Part shown: one piece after another, positions 1-11,757 of the stretch
Layout of the letters: every line of letters starts with the position of its first letter
How positions within the stretch are numbered: position 1 is the first letter of the stretch
DNA from: Pristionchus mayeri
Taxonomy: Eukaryota > Nematoda > Chromadorea > Rhabditida > Neodiplogasteridae
DNA length: 64,000 nt
Direction: 5' to 3'
Assembly (NCBI GenBank): GCA_036245805.1
Contig: BTRK01000005.1
Coordinates: forward strand, 10,292,001 to 10,356,000
Program-made: the position numbers and the translations under genes
Notes under the pieces: model-generated
Seen by the model: the letters and a program-made list of their open reading frames with translations, nothing else
Databases searched by the model: none
Told to the model about the DNA's origin: nothing

Positions 1-759
1 TCGTATCGAGCGCGACAATATCGAAGGGCAGCTACGTTTATCTGTAGCATTTATAATTAAACTGTTGGTCGAAATGTGGATTGCAATATCATCATTTCCA
101 ACTCAATCACGAAAACTTCATCTTCGAAAACGTACCACTAGTGTTGTCACATCGAAAATAGAAAGGATCACACCGGCCAGAAACAGAAATCCCTCTGTAA
201 TGCTCCATTTTTGCCCGAACAACTTGAAAACACACCATTGATTAGCTCCATTTCGATGCACGAAACTGTGAAGATGATAGCTGTGAACAGCATTAGCCTT
301 CCTCGGAGCGATCCATAGTAGTACTTCTCGGGACAAAAAGATGAATAGATGCGCTCAGAGGCGATGGCAATTTCATGCCCGATTGTGAATATCATCATTC
401 CGGGGCTAGCATTGACCATGTAGAATCGGTATGCTAAATTATCGTAGTGTAAATATACGAAAAAATTACTTACGTGGATCGATAATGCTAACTGGCACTT
501 TCGAAATGAGGTTGAGCACTCCGAGTGCCCCATTGGCACAAAATAGTGTGAAATATCCAATGGTCCATACGTAGAGGAGATATCTTCAAAGGATCGTTAA
601 CAAGGTGCTGTAACTCCAAACTAACTTGGAATTATTGTGCAGCTGAGTTGCGTAAACAACTCTAATCAGCAGAAGCGCCAAGCAACAGGCGAATGTGTTC
701 AGAAAAATTTGGAAAATCGGAAAGAATTCGGCATAGAAGCTCCGAGCGGAATTGAGCAT
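1..759 (-). CDS. Sre-like serpentine chemoreceptor, 3' end beyond window
   Basis: This is a seven-transmembrane receptor expected in sensory-neuron membranes. Exons read on the minus strand are 759-626, 583-474, 433-236, 194-136 and 41 to the window edge, and their phases join without a stop. The start is the Met opening MLNSARSFYAEFF, matching the start of the paralogue 2.5 kb away. Hydrophobic segments cover roughly residues 12-35, 50-75, 88-110 and 130-150. The signature ASERIYSSF after TM3 and the residues before the window edge (ALRYCRARY) fit the Sra/Sre superfamily of nematode chemoreceptors; the subfamily is inference. All splice sites seen are canonical, so the visible part looks intact. 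It is the more complete partner of a tandem pair on the same strand. Confidence 0.75.
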
Positions 760-1121
760 TGTGCCAAACGACGAATGGCGTTGCGTCAAGCCCAGGCGCG
801 TTGGAGCATTTTGAAGTAAAGATCCGTCTCAATTCTGGAGTCTTTCGGGCCAATGGACTGCGGATCGACCACGCTGTCACCTCTCGGCGCGGACCTTTCA
901 CTGAAATTTCATTCATAGAATTAAAAGACTATCGCACTTGATCATAGACAAGTCAATATTATAGAATACTTAATAATAAGAAAAACTAAAAAATGGTGAA
1001 AGTCGGGAAATAAACGTTAAGCAACACCACATGTCAGTGGTTGCATTTCTAAGAATAAATCTAATTGTTCATACTGGAAGTTGTACAGAAAATAGTTTTG
1101 CACAATCGTAAATATTAATAG
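760..1121. other. Spacer between the two Sre-like genes
   Basis: About 360 bp between the first codon of the upstream paralogue and the stop codon of the downstream one. I see no coding exon, RNA gene or clear promoter. It should contain the promoter of the first receptor gene. Confidence 0.4.
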
Positions 1122-3331
1122 TTACCGGAAAAGCAGCAGGTTTTTACGCAGCCGGGGATGTTTGAACATTAGCCAGGCAAGGAGGAAAAGGGAGGAGAGT
1201 GATTGACCCTGAAAAGCAAGGTAACGAGTGCACGTGCCAATTCGCACTTCAGACTAAGGTTATCCCATAACTTTATTATTATTGTAAATTGGCAATTGTC
1301 ACTACTATTTCCGCGTTCAGTTATGATTTCGAGTAGGAAAAACAAAACATAAATCAACGACACCTCAGGGGACGTTCGACGACAAGCTTTATCTCGCCAT
1401 CTCGTAAACACCTATTTTTATCGAGACATGCTTGAATGCAAAAATTAACCCACATTGCAGAAAAACTCTTCAATGTATATCCAAGGCAACGGGAAGAGCA
1501 ATGGCACGCAATTGTATTTGTCATCAAATGTCAGACAAGTGCAAATGCAGCCAAAGTTGACAACGTTCTGAAGATATTTGTTCAAATGTCTCGTCTTTGT
1601 CCCGTTTTTTTCCCTTGAACGTCTCATTGAGACATTTAGCGGCTCTCATACTATACGTTCCTGCACCAAAACGGCGTGATAAATCAATGTATGGTTGTTT
1701 CCAGACTCACTTTTGCTATGAACGTGGCAATGTAGGCTGGCTGCATCGCAGCTGCGAGATCCAGCGCTTCTTTTACCTGATAACATTTCCAAATATCACA
1801 ACTTCGCCATTTTGATCAAATTATCTTTCGTCATATTCTTTTCATGTTTTAAATAGAACATTTGAGTTCCTATATGTAGAGGAAGCACGTTATGTACGGG
1901 AATAAGTACCTGGTATCGCGCGTTCAGCGTTGCGCTTCCGTAGATTGCAATGTACCGAGAGCGACAGTAACGAAGCGCCACCAGATTTACCTTATGGTTT
2001 TGTATTAGACTATAATTCATTGTTGCCTTGTTTTTATCAAAACGACACTTCCCCGTTGTTCTTGCCTGAATACAAATTTGAAATTTTAAGAAAGAGTCTC
2101 AGCAACCGCAAGAAATGAGAGGGTCATTCTCTCACCTCGCGCGCTCTCTTGCTCGGTCCCTGAGCAATTTCCCTTGATGCCCACGGCTGGCAATCAGCCA
2201 AATAGCGCTAGCTCATTCCAGAGTAGACATAAACACGTGGAAATTTCAGGATCTCTAATCGTTGGGGAAAGCTAATGGTAATGAAATAGTCAAATATTTA
2301 GCTTTGCCGCTATTCCACCGTTAAGAGATATTGGCACTAGTGATGCCAAATCGGATTGAAGCCGGCTTCAAAACTGCTATTCAAGCCGGCTTGAAGCCGG
2401 ATTCAACCCGGATTTTCAACGGTGAAGCCGGGTTGAAGGGCCTGGATGGTCCTGGATGGCCCTTCAACCCGGATGGTCCTTCAATCCGGCGTCATCGTTG
2501 AATATTCGGGTTGAATGCAGATTCAAGCCGGCTTGCAGATTCCGTTTTGGCATCACTAATTGGCACCAATACTCACCACAAGCGTCGTCACATCGAACAC
2601 CGAGAGTATAGCACCGACCAGAGCGATATATCCATCAGAAATGGTTAATTCTCGTTTTGTAAATTATCAAAACAAAAATACCATTGATTAATTGCATTAC
2701 TATGCATGAAAATATGAAGGTTACAGTTGAGAATAGAATCAGCCGTCCCCTGAGCGATCCATAGTAGTATCTCTCAGGACGAAATGATGAGTAGATTCGC
2801 TCAGATGCGATAGCTATTTCATGAGAAATTGTGAAAACCATCAATCCTGGGCTTGCATTGACTAGGTAGAAGCGCAGTGCTAAATATTCGTAAACACGTT
2901 TTATTGAATTACAAATCTAACGTACGTGGATCGATAATGTTATCAGGTGCATTCGTAGCTAGATTAAGCACTCCTAGAGCCCCGTTGGCACAAAATTGCG
3001 TGAAGTATCCGATTGTCCATACGTAAAGGAGATATCTTAAAATAATAATTATTAATATGACAACCATAATAGGGACCGCATAAAAACACTTCGCCATCCT
3101 CATTATGTTAGCTCGATTGTCGGCTGGATGCGCGAGCAAACATAATGAAGGAAGTAATTTCTTGCTAAGCCATCCCTTGACACACTAAACATACTTGGAA
3201 TTCCTGTGCAGCTGAGTTGCGTGCACCACTCGGATTAGTAGAAGAGCCGAACAACAGGCGAAGGCGTTCAACAGAATTTGGAATCCGGGGAACACATAAT
3301 AATAGAAAGAATAACTATCAGTATTCGACAT
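1122..3331 (-). CDS. Sre-like serpentine chemoreceptor paralogue, possibly broken at one splice site
   Basis: Eight exons can be traced on the minus strand: 3331-3195, 3035-2926, 2879-2682, 2635-2577, 1990-1910, 1776-1711, 1567-1454 and 1208-1122. Together they give 283 aa with consistent phases. The protein matches its neighbour exon by exon (for example FCANGALGVLNL in exon 2 and ASERIYSSFRPERYYYG in exon 3). Later exons give LNARYQ before TM5 and a TM7 ending FKHPRLRKNLLLFR then stop, typical of nematode Sra/Sre-superfamily receptors. One oddity is that the acceptor before exon 4 reads TTTCTG where the paralogue has TTACAG, so the AG is missing. Either an alternative site is used or this copy is a recent pseudogene. 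The following intron (2576-1991) carries a hAT MITE. Confidence 0.7.
2330..2566. mobile_element. hAT-type MITE with 8-bp target duplication
   Basis: A 221-bp palindromic element (2338-2558) begins TAGTGATGCCAAAtcGGA and ends with its inverted copy TCCgtTTTGGCATCACTA. It is flanked on both sides by a perfect 8-bp direct repeat ATTGGCAC (2330-2337 and 2559-2566). An 8-bp duplication and a TAGTG-type terminus are hallmarks of the hAT superfamily. The interior is made of repeated CCGG-centred blocks related to AAGCCGGCTT and TTCAACCCGG. There is no coding capacity, so it is non-autonomous. It lies in an intron of the second Sre-like gene. Confidence 0.85.
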
Positions 3332-3534
3332 CTCGTTGTATAGGGACTGAAGAAATGAGTAAGCTGAATAACGAGAGCAGCTGATTCTTCGTGTATCGTC
3401 AAGACAAAATTTACCGGTAATTGAAAGTCAGCAAATCCGAGGTGAATGTGCAGCAGAGGTGGAAAGTACACACTTCGCCAGAATAATATAATACGAGTCA
3501 GTGCACTTTTTAATGTACAATTTCACTTTCATGG

Positions 3535-3690
3535 GAGCAAAGCAACGGTAAAAGCGTTCAACAAAACTTGGAATAAGCGGAAAACATATATAAAGTACTA
3601 TCGGTGGAATTCGCCATTGAGTAGATTGGAGACTGAAGAAATGAGAAAAATTCGTAACAGAGCAGCTGATTTATCGGTTATGGTCAAGGA
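3535..3690 (-). pseudogene. Degenerate duplicate of Sre-like exon 1
   Basis: This stretch repeats 3245-3400, the first exon and upstream flank of the receptor gene, at about 290 bp distance and in the same orientation. Shared blocks include AAGCGTTCAACA, ACTGAAGAAATGAG and GAGCAGCTGATT. Small insertions and substitutions destroy the receptor reading frame, so it is a local tandem-duplication relic. Any long plus-strand frame here is a by-product. Confidence 0.55.
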
Positions 3691-3699
3691 GAAAACTCC

Positions 3700-4419
3700 A
3701 TATCAGCAATACCCAAGAGACTTCGCGTTTCAGCTGAGACGAAAGGTACTGAAAACGTCAAAATTTCAGAGTGTTAATAAGTTTGCTTTTCCAAGAATAA
3801 CTGCCAAGAATAACTCCAAGAATACTATGCGAATACCGTCACTTGGTCTTTAAAAAGTTTGAAATGATCATCTAACCTTCTGTTATGCATACCATTCTTT
3901 CAAAAAATGGCGAGTGAGTGCTAGGGTCACAAATCGTTAAGAGATTATAACTGTAATGGGCTTTTTACGCCTTTTCATTTGAGATCTAATGGTCATTTCA
4001 TACCATTTCGTTGAATAGCAAAATTCTTCAACATTTACCATCGTAGTATGTAATAATGCAAGCATATACATAACAGAAAAAAAGTGAGTACAAATGAGCC
4101 GCCCCTCTGGCAAAAATATTCAGGCGGGAAGACAGTGATGTTTGCCGTGGTGTGGTTAGGCAGGTAAATCATTGTCGTGCATTCATCATCCACAGGGTCC
4201 CTCTCACTTAAACGCATCTCACAATTGTTGTCTCTGTTCCACAATCTTATCCTTGTATTATCTCTGTTATCTTATCTTGCCTATCTTTGTCTTTATCATA
4301 TATTTATGTTTTAGTTACACGTGTCTGTGCTTTTTATACTGTTCATTGAATGAACTTCATTCCACATTACCTTTGTTTTCGTTAATGCTTCATTTAAGTT
4401 TACAAAACTGAATTGAGAT
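3700..4419. other. Intergenic, nothing recognised
   Basis: AT-rich sequence between the receptor relic and the first F-box-like locus. I see no coherent exon, RNA gene or repeat. Confidence 0.4.
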
Positions 4420-6580
4420 ATGGCTAAAGTACAACAAGATATCATGGTTTCCGCTTCTTTCTCGGACCTCCCCGATGATATGATCATGCTAAATCTTCAA
4501 ATATCTCGATATTCCGAATCGTCTTATGATGCGTTTGAATAGGAGATTGGATCTGATTCAACTTGCAGTACCGAATGTTGTAACGAGTATCGATGCCAAT
4601 GTGGGTTTATTAAAACATGTATTAAGATACCATCCTCGAGAGAACGGGAAAATTCACGGATGGTCAAATAATTTGCACTGTTGTCCTCAAGTTGTACGAC
4701 CATCCGTGACCTTTTCACATCTGTTACGTTCTCTTGTGGATGACCTCTTAAGTTCCAGATTGTATACATTTTTATCACCGGACTGCACCACTAAGCACAA
4801 TTATTTACAACTGAAGCGTCACTTGACGTCGCCGCACGTTGTCTATCAAATAACGAACGTGCAACGACGTCAAGTGATGGTATCATTAGGTCATAATGGC
4901 AAGAACACACATTTCAGCTCACAAATGATGATCGCGATGGAGTACGTCTAAATGAAGGATCTTTCAAAGTGAAAACAACTCAATTTGATAGACTACCTCT
5001 GGGATTGAAACGGTTGTCGCACAATGCTCGTGTTGAGCGAATTATAATATGTCTGGGAGACGAAAATGTCGTACCTCGGAACGCGATGAGTACTAGGGAT
5101 GATGCAATGCGAGGTTGCAGTTCCTATACGCCTCTCATTCCTCGATTTGCGAAATCCGGACAGAGGTATGCGTAGCGGAAACGCTACCTCACATCGAATC
5201 CCTTGAGTACACAACATTTAATCGTTCATCTTTAATCTCCATCATAAATTACGTTTAGATAAACGGGCGAAGACTCGATTGGTCCGTTGGCACAGTACGT
5301 TCGAATTTTATTATTATTCTTATTTTCGCTTTAAATATCACAATAACTTTTCACTTTTAGAATTATGGGCCCCAGTGCCTCGATTCACTCATTCGATTCG
5401 AAACTGATCAACTGTGTATCACTCCTGAGGTCAACTATAAAATAATTTGACTTAATAAACTAAACAAATTAAGTTAACACAATTTAAAAGCATACAGAAC
5501 TGTATACTTTCGTTAAAGAAGGCTTTTCATTATATGTATTCTCTCCTCGTTCTCACAGGCGAGATATAACGCAAAAAAGGTATTTTTGCGCTTCAATAAC
5601 TTCATCTTTCAGTTCTCCGATATGATCGAAAATCGTCAAATCATATCGCTTCCTCGTATTCTAATTGCTGCCACGAACGCAAGATATGTAAACATCAAGA
5701 TAACCTGCGCCTCCCTCACCGTTACCGATTTGTTCCAAATTCGCAAGGTTGGTGTTGACTGGGCACTGTTTCGGATGAGAGTTATTTCGGTGATATTTGA
5801 CAGATCTCATCCGACCTAGCGTGATTTACTGTTTTTTGTGTCATTCATAAGATGACTGTCGTTCAGATCATGCTGCAAGGTGAGTGCAAGATGGAGGAAT
5901 TTCATATCGAGGTGGAACCGGAAGTGGAGAAGCGTTTCCTGGAAGCTTGCTTTGGAGTAGTAGTAAAGGAAATGTTCACTCCTCCTCGTTATTCTCGAAC
6001 TTATCTAGCCAAGAAGGGCCCTGTAGAGGTATTCCAATTTGTTTTATATTATCGAATTTCGAGGTGCGAATTTCGAGGCGCCAGTGGTGTGAGGCGCCAC
6101 TCGCTATACAAGGGACCTGAGTTCGATCCCCCGCCGAGGCAGACCAAGCCCTCTATCCCCCGGGGTCGGTAAATTGGCAGTGACCCAGGTCGCGAAATGT
6201 ATCGTTCCCTAGAAGCACCTTGGACAGCAGGGATACGTAGTCCAAACAGTAGTCGGCCTCACCGCACTACACCACCTAGCGTAATCGTCTATCGACGACT
6301 GTAAAATCGATTGGTGGCTCAAAAAAAATAGAATTTCGATATGGATGGATGACCGCCAGTCACATTTACTGCGATAATAATCACAACGTTATGCCTGTTG
6401 CAGATGTATTCGGGAAATATGTCTTTATACGAATCGGATCTTTCCATAGTCGAGAATGCTCTTTTGACGCGCATCAATAATCATGTAATTCTGAATCAGA
6501 TTGAATTCAAGAAGAATGCTGGTGTGGTACTGGACTCAAAGCACAAGATCCAATTCGATCATGCCTATGAAATACAATGA
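4420..6580 (+). pseudogene. F-box-family gene, locus A, frameshifted
   Basis: The locus begins with an F-box-like N-terminus (LPDDMI...) and continues with exons also found at the next locus: a motif ending RLNRRLDLIQLAVPN, a block with LKRLSHNARVERIIICLGDE, a block with ISLPRILIAATNA (about 5,620-5,746), an exon with FHIEVEPEVEKRFLEACFGV (about 5,871-6,029) and a terminal exon 6,403-6,580 ending in a stop. F-box proteins recruit substrates to SCF ubiquitin ligases, and nematodes have expanded families of them. Compared with locus B a single extra base lies inside the F-box (about 4,484), so the N-terminal domain is out of frame with RLNRRLD. The blocks near 4,600-5,175 also change frame. The intron before the last exon holds a SINE. 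The F-box call is from the motif and is moderate; the decay is well supported. Confidence 0.55.
6068..6339 (+). mobile_element. tRNA-derived SINE with 9-bp target duplication
   Basis: A 254-bp element (6077-6330) is flanked by a perfect 9-bp direct repeat GAATTTCGA (6068-6076 and 6331-6339). It begins GGCGCCAGTGGTGTG, which contains an A-box-like stretch. About 35 bp later it has a good RNA polymerase III B box, GAGTTCGATCCC. It ends in an oligo(A) run. Target duplication, internal promoter boxes and A-tail together define a tRNA-related SINE mobilised by LINE machinery. It lies in the sense orientation in the last intron of F-box locus A. Confidence 0.85.
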
Positions 6581-7130
6581 AAGTACTACTAAATCATCTT
6601 GATAATCTCATATTTCATTCTAAATCATTGCTGCGACTGGGATCATTAATGTATAATGCGTTATTAAAAGTAACTCTAATAAAGTATTTTCGAAACAAAG
6701 TGTTTGATAAATTAAATCGAACTTTCGGACAAAAAACAGAAAAGTGATTGAATGTAGGCTGACCCTCTGGCGAAGATTTTCATAAGAAGATAGGAGATAT
6801 GAACTCATTTTTGGAGAGGCCAGTCTGGGAAAACATTATCCCGTGCGCAGTGTGGATTCTCCTTGTGGTCCCGTGTTTTCTGGACCGGTGCTTTCGAAAT
6901 GTCCTTTCTATCGGCATCATTTGGGTGATTATTAGGGTTGTTAAAACTATACTGCGTAGCCATTCGCTTGATATGCCCTCTCACTATCGTAATTTTGCAA
7001 TATGCGGAGAAGAGGCTCGTAGCAATTCGTTATGCGGCATTGTTTGGGCAAACCCTAGTGATTAAGCTATGAGAAGGCTTATGTTTTCTGTTCCAGTATG
7101 CTTGACACATTTAATGTACTGCTTTCAGGT
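6581..7130. other. Spacer with one small membrane-protein-like frame
   Basis: Between the two plus-strand F-box loci there is an 88-codon open frame at 6799-7065. It contains two hydrophobic stretches (starting near IIPCAVWILLVVPCF and VLSIGIIWVIIRVV). It has no homologue that I recognise and no splice support, so it may be chance. Confidence 0.25.
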
Positions 7131-8983
7131 ATGGCTCAGGCTCATCAGGCTTATGATTTTGATGACCCCACACTCACCTCCTTGTTGGACCTACCAGATG
7201 ACATGATCATCGAAATCTTCAAGTTTCTCACTATTCCTCAAATTTAGATTGAACAGAAGATTGGATCGACTCCAACTCTCAGTTCAGAATGTGCTAACGA
7301 GCATCGCTGTTTTTGTGGGTTTTACTTATCTGTTTATTCTGAGAGGACATATAACTATTACTACCTTTGATATACCAAAGGTTGCGGGACAAATTGGTTA
7401 TTATCCGACCTTGTGCCCATATGTAAATAGCTCTGTTCTTGCCGCGAACAATATACATTTCAGCTGGGTAATGAGTCCAAGGAGGCGTGGCTTTCTGGCA
7501 AGTACTACACCGCACGGTCGAGTGAATTAGAATGTGCTGCTTTGGGCTTGAGACGGCTGTCTCTCAACGCGAGTGTTGAACGAATTAACGTAAGCTTGGG
7601 AGACGAAGAGCGCATGGCTGTAAACAATCGTAAACCGGTGAATATTATCTGTAATCTGTAATATTTATCAGCAAGTAAAATACATCAAAAGATTTTGAAT
7701 GCAATATAATATACTAGTTAGTAATATACCTGCCCCCCCGCCTTCGGCGGGGGGCCCATCCTAGCGAAGTAAATTTCGCAATCACTCGTTTCGCAACTTG
7801 TTGAAGCGCGATTTCTCTCCCTCCACATTTCGTAATCGTTTCGCAACTGCTTCGCAATCCGGTCACACGGAACTGCGCTGTATATATAGTTATAATATAT
7901 TGATTGTCAAACACCTTTGCTTAAATCATTTCATTTTTTTAAAGAATTTCGAATCCCGATGCCTCGATATTCTAATTCACTTCAAAGCTGAACAACTCCA
8001 CATCTACCCCGAGGTTACAAATACATTGATTTCACCAAATTAAAAAAAAAGTTCATTCTCAGTCCTTATATCGCAGAGTTGCACTGGTCCTAGTGTTATG
8101 GTGAGTTTAAGGCTCAACCGATCGATATCACGCAAAACGAAGTTGACCAATGTGTTCAGCACCCTCGAAAACCCCTTTGCACGAGTTTTCGTAAAAACAC
8201 TGTGCCACACTCTGTTCGACTCTTAGAGAAACGGGCTCTTATGATGAGTGTTAGGACTGAACGATGGGAGCAACTCGATCTGTCCGAACCACCGCAAATC
8301 GTCTCTCTTCCTCGTATTCGATTTGCCGCCAGAAATATCAGACGTGTCGACATCAGCTTCACATGCACCTCTCTCACTGCTCTCGAACTGAGCGAAATTC
8401 GCAAGGTTGTTTTGACTGATTTTTTGAAAGATTAAGCAGCAGAAAATATATAGATTTTTTAAACTAATAATCTCCCTAGCATACATATTCAAAGAAAAAT
8501 GATATTTAGATCATGCTCGAGGGTGGCTGTGCAATGAATGAATTGCATATCGAAGTGGAACCGGACATGCAGGAACTTCTTCTTGGAATCTTGCTTCGGA
8601 GTCGAAATTGAGGAAATGAGCTGGCCCCAACGATCATGGATCTATCGAGCGCTCGTTTCGCAATGGTCCAGTCGAGGTATTCATATTTTTGTTGTTGTAA
8701 ATTTCATCTTGGAACATGAAATCAAGCAATGTGTAGTTTATGAGCAGGACGCGATGGTTTATGAGCAGGACGCGATACCTTGGATCCTTTGTATAAAGCT
8801 AATTATTTGTATGACTTATTATTATTTTTGCAGATGTATTCGAACCACACTTCTCTCGAGGAGTATTACTTTATAATCATCGAGAATGATCTTGCGACGA
8901 TAATCAGGCGCAACACTCAGATTGTCTTCAAAAAGAATGCCGATGTGCCCCCTGATCATCTTGTCAAAGTCGAATTCGCATGA
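7131..8983 (+). pseudogene. F-box-family gene, locus B, frameshifted
   Basis: The start MAQAHQAYDFDDPTL follows a TTTCAG. The F-box-like stretch LLDLPDDMIIEIFKFLTIPQ then runs into a stop near 7246, whereas the expected continuation RLNRRLDRLQLSVQN lies in another frame, so bases have been lost inside the F-box. Downstream exons mirror locus A: LRRLSLNASVERI (about 7,550), IVSLPRIRFAARNIRRVDISF (about 8,295-8,403), NELHIEVEPDMQ (about 8,540), FLESCFGVEIEEM (about 8,583) and a last exon from 8,834 to the stop at 8,983. The penultimate exon holds an extra base near 8,575 and a further shift before its donor. At least three lesions make this a pseudogene unless the assembly is wrong. Confidence 0.6.
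7731..7885 (-). repeat. Dispersed GC-rich repeat, copy 1
   Basis: Read on the minus strand this matches 40,670-40,805: both contain TGCGAAATGTGGAGG, CAACAAGTTGCGAAACGAG and TGATTGCGAAA, then a CCGCCGAAGG core beside a run of G. Repeated TTGCGAA words recur within each copy. It falls inside F-box locus B. There is no coding capacity. The family may be the end of a transposon, because copy 2 abuts the foldback element at 40.8 kb. Confidence 0.7.
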
Positions 8984-9517
8984 AATGACTACGAAATTAT
9001 TCATTGCGCAATTACACATATTTTTCTAAGAGGAAATATTTGTGAATGAAATTCGGCATTTTCTTCTATTTTTTCGCATTATTTGTCTGATCATATGGAA
9101 TTTAATTTTGCAATGACAATACTCAATCAACATCGTGTATAGATGCTAACACATTCCTATTTCTGGACACAATCAAAACAAAAATAAGTAACGTGCCAAT
9201 GCTCATTAATGAGAATGGTTTGATAACTTCCTTCCCTCTGTCCTGGGGCATGCTGATGCTAGTGCGCCACGCTGAGCACCCGTGTTGAATGTACGTGGAT
9301 TGGTATGTGGCCTTCCTGGTCTGGGTGAATTTGCAAACAAGGGAACCAACTCAGTGTCTTGTGTTTTCCTTGCGAAGCAGTTAATTGTTTATGTAATATG
9401 TGCATTTTTAACAATTTAACAATGCAATACGCATCAGACATATTTGATCAAGTGCGATAAACAATTTCATTTTAAAAGTGTATTGGCAAATGCAGAATAT
9501 CAAATGTTAATTGTATT
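8984..9517. other. Convergent intergenic region
   Basis: Lies between the 3' ends of the plus-strand F-box locus B and the minus-strand F-box-family locus C. No exon or repeat recognised. Confidence 0.4.
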
Positions 9518-9951
9518 TCATTGTTCTTCGTACAGATGATTGAAACAAATTCTCTCCATTTGGTCAAGTGCCTCATCGGAATTATTTTTGATGGTTATAT
9601 GGTACTCATTGGACTCCTTATTGATTCGCGTCAATTGATGATTTTCGATGATGAAAAGGTCCCATTCCATGAGCGAAGTATGTCTCGAAAACATCTGCAA
9701 CTAACATAATGTTTGATTATGATCACTATATCAGACGAAGCTGTTTTTTCAGTCGGACTTTTCAACCTTATCGCAACTTGATAATATGCCAATGTGTATT
9801 GCAATACCTCAGCATGACCCTTTGTGGCTAGATAGGTTCCAGAACGGTGAGGCCAGCCCGTTTCCTCGATTACAACTCCGAAACACGCGTCCAGAAAACG
9901 CTTCTGCATTTCCTTCTCGACCACGATATCGAATTCTCCCAGCTTGCATTC
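9518..9951 (-). CDS. F-box-family gene, locus C, last two exons
   Basis: Two exons on the minus strand, 9951-9808 (48 codons) and 9694-9518 (58 codons plus stop), are joined by a canonical intron and keep the family frame. They correspond to the last two exons of the plus-strand loci; ECKLGEF followed by KRFLDACFGVVIEE aligns with locus A, and the last exon begins MFSRHTSLMEWDLFIIEN. Unlike loci A and B this part is intact. Upstream (about 9,960-10,110 on the minus strand) there is a short stretch that could be a further exon, but I could not identify an F-box, so the gene is either truncated or its 5' half is too diverged. The function of this C-terminal module is unknown. Confidence 0.55.
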
Positions 9952-9959
9952 CTATGTAG

Positions 9960-11757
9960 AAAACAGCCAATAAATAATAATCCTCGATCAGGCCAAGGCT
10001 TCGATAACGTTTTCCTTACCGAAACCTTCTCTTTTAGCAGTCGATTGAGGTTACCAAAAATTGAAGAAGCTCGTCCAGAGAAAATAAGCTGAATTGTGTT
10101 ATCCTATCTCAATTATCCATCTTGAATACTGCCAACTGAATATATGACAATTATTGCCGACTTATTGATTATATTGTCATATTGAAAATCCAAACGGATA
10201 GTGTGTATTCAGAGTAGAAATATCACATGGAGTGTGAGAGGACTCAATGAATCCATCGACGGCATATCGCCCTCCCACTTTCCTCCATTATTTCCGCTTT
10301 CTCTCGCTTGATAGTAATCACTTGTCGCTCCTCGCAAGAGCGTACTATTTCAGAAGAGATATTTTGGTTTGTTGCCGGTAGTAGTTACTCAGTTATTTCC
10401 TTCCTATGTTTATGTGCCTTTATTATTACCGTTTTCAGTTGACTACTCCAACTCTACCCAGCGGTACTCACAGTCCAAAATAATAACAGTTCGAATCTCG
10501 ACAAGTAAGTTGATATGAATTCCAGAAGCTGTTCTATGAGCAATATCAACCATTCCCCATGCACTGCATATCGAAACACTTTTCCTTCTAGAATCTTCTC
10601 CCCGCATCATTCCCTCCTGACCCCGCTATTTGCAGTGAACTCATATACACGTGCCACGCTCCCCTTATCAAAACGAGAGTGACAATAAAGGGAATGCCAT
10701 GTTTCCCTTAGTCTCCATCGAATCATCTCTCCATCATCTCTCCTCCGGACGACTGCACGATCTTCTCGGTTCGACTCGATGGGAAGATAGGAGAGGATAG
10801 CAAGTACTCAGTAAGGACCGAACTCCCGTAATCACGTGGGTAAGCCTCTAGGAACTTACTTTACCACCGAATATGAGTACATGATAAAGGATGATTTTAG
10901 AATCGGAGAAATGCCAAAGTTGCGTTGTTGCGCACTTCCATACATCCACTATTTAGAGCTTCGCCAATCACACTGTATGCATCAATTGGAACAAGTTATT
11001 CAGCTTCACGGGCATTTGCCAGGTACCTAACCTTTTCTGCATATTCAATAAAAATTACTTTGCAGGAAACCCGCCCGCGCAACCTCCCATCCCGAGAGGG
11101 GAAAGCACAAGGAGAAGTTCATAGTGAGAGAAAGATTGATATATACGATATGCTGCAAACATATTAGGTTCTCGATGTTTGTAGTTTTGGTGACATATCA
11201 CGCAATGTATGTAATCGGTCAGAGACGATCACTCTAGACCAACATTTCGTCAGGGTTATTATTCATTGTTTGACTCTTGCTTATCACCTCTACATCAGCA
11301 CCACATTCCCACAATCGCTTGCATTAACATTATCAAAAACACATACTTACAATCCCCTCCGTAATGAACCACTGAACCGTATATTGTGATAAAATGTGCA
11401 CTGTAATATTATGAAACAATAATCTTTACAAGCATTTTATTGCGAAATGTAAAATACATATTCACTAATAATTCATACGTACAAAGGAAGGATGTGGGCA
11501 AAACTAACAGATGCAAACTTTGCGCAGTGGTCTGAGCAGGTGTTTTCACACGGCTCCGCTATGAACTTCGCCATTAGAAGTACAAGTGTTCAGTTTTTCT
11601 TAACTACTACCACCCTAGAATGCAGTCATTTTTGCAAAAGTTCAATCGAAAGTTCAATCCAACTACTGCTTTCTATTATTGTTCAAAATCATTGATTTTA
11701 TCTACTGTTATAAACTTGATTTAACTTCAGAACAATAACGTCATATTTTTGTAGATT
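9960..11757. other. 1.8-kb gene-poor interval
   Basis: Contains a few short open frames with no recognisable domain or paralogue, and pyrimidine-rich tracts around 10,300 and 10,600-10,760. I can support no gene here. Diverged 5' exons of F-box locus C (minus) or regulatory sequence of the receptor starting at 11,758 (plus) may lie in it. Confidence 0.35.

Noticed and set aside
3446..3853. 135-codon plus-strand gene
   Set aside because: It lies over a degenerate inverse copy of receptor exon 1 and has no domain.
6077..6150. Functional tRNA gene
   Set aside because: The B box is good, but the 5' half does not fold as a tRNA, and the 3' tail, oligo(A) and target duplication show a SINE.
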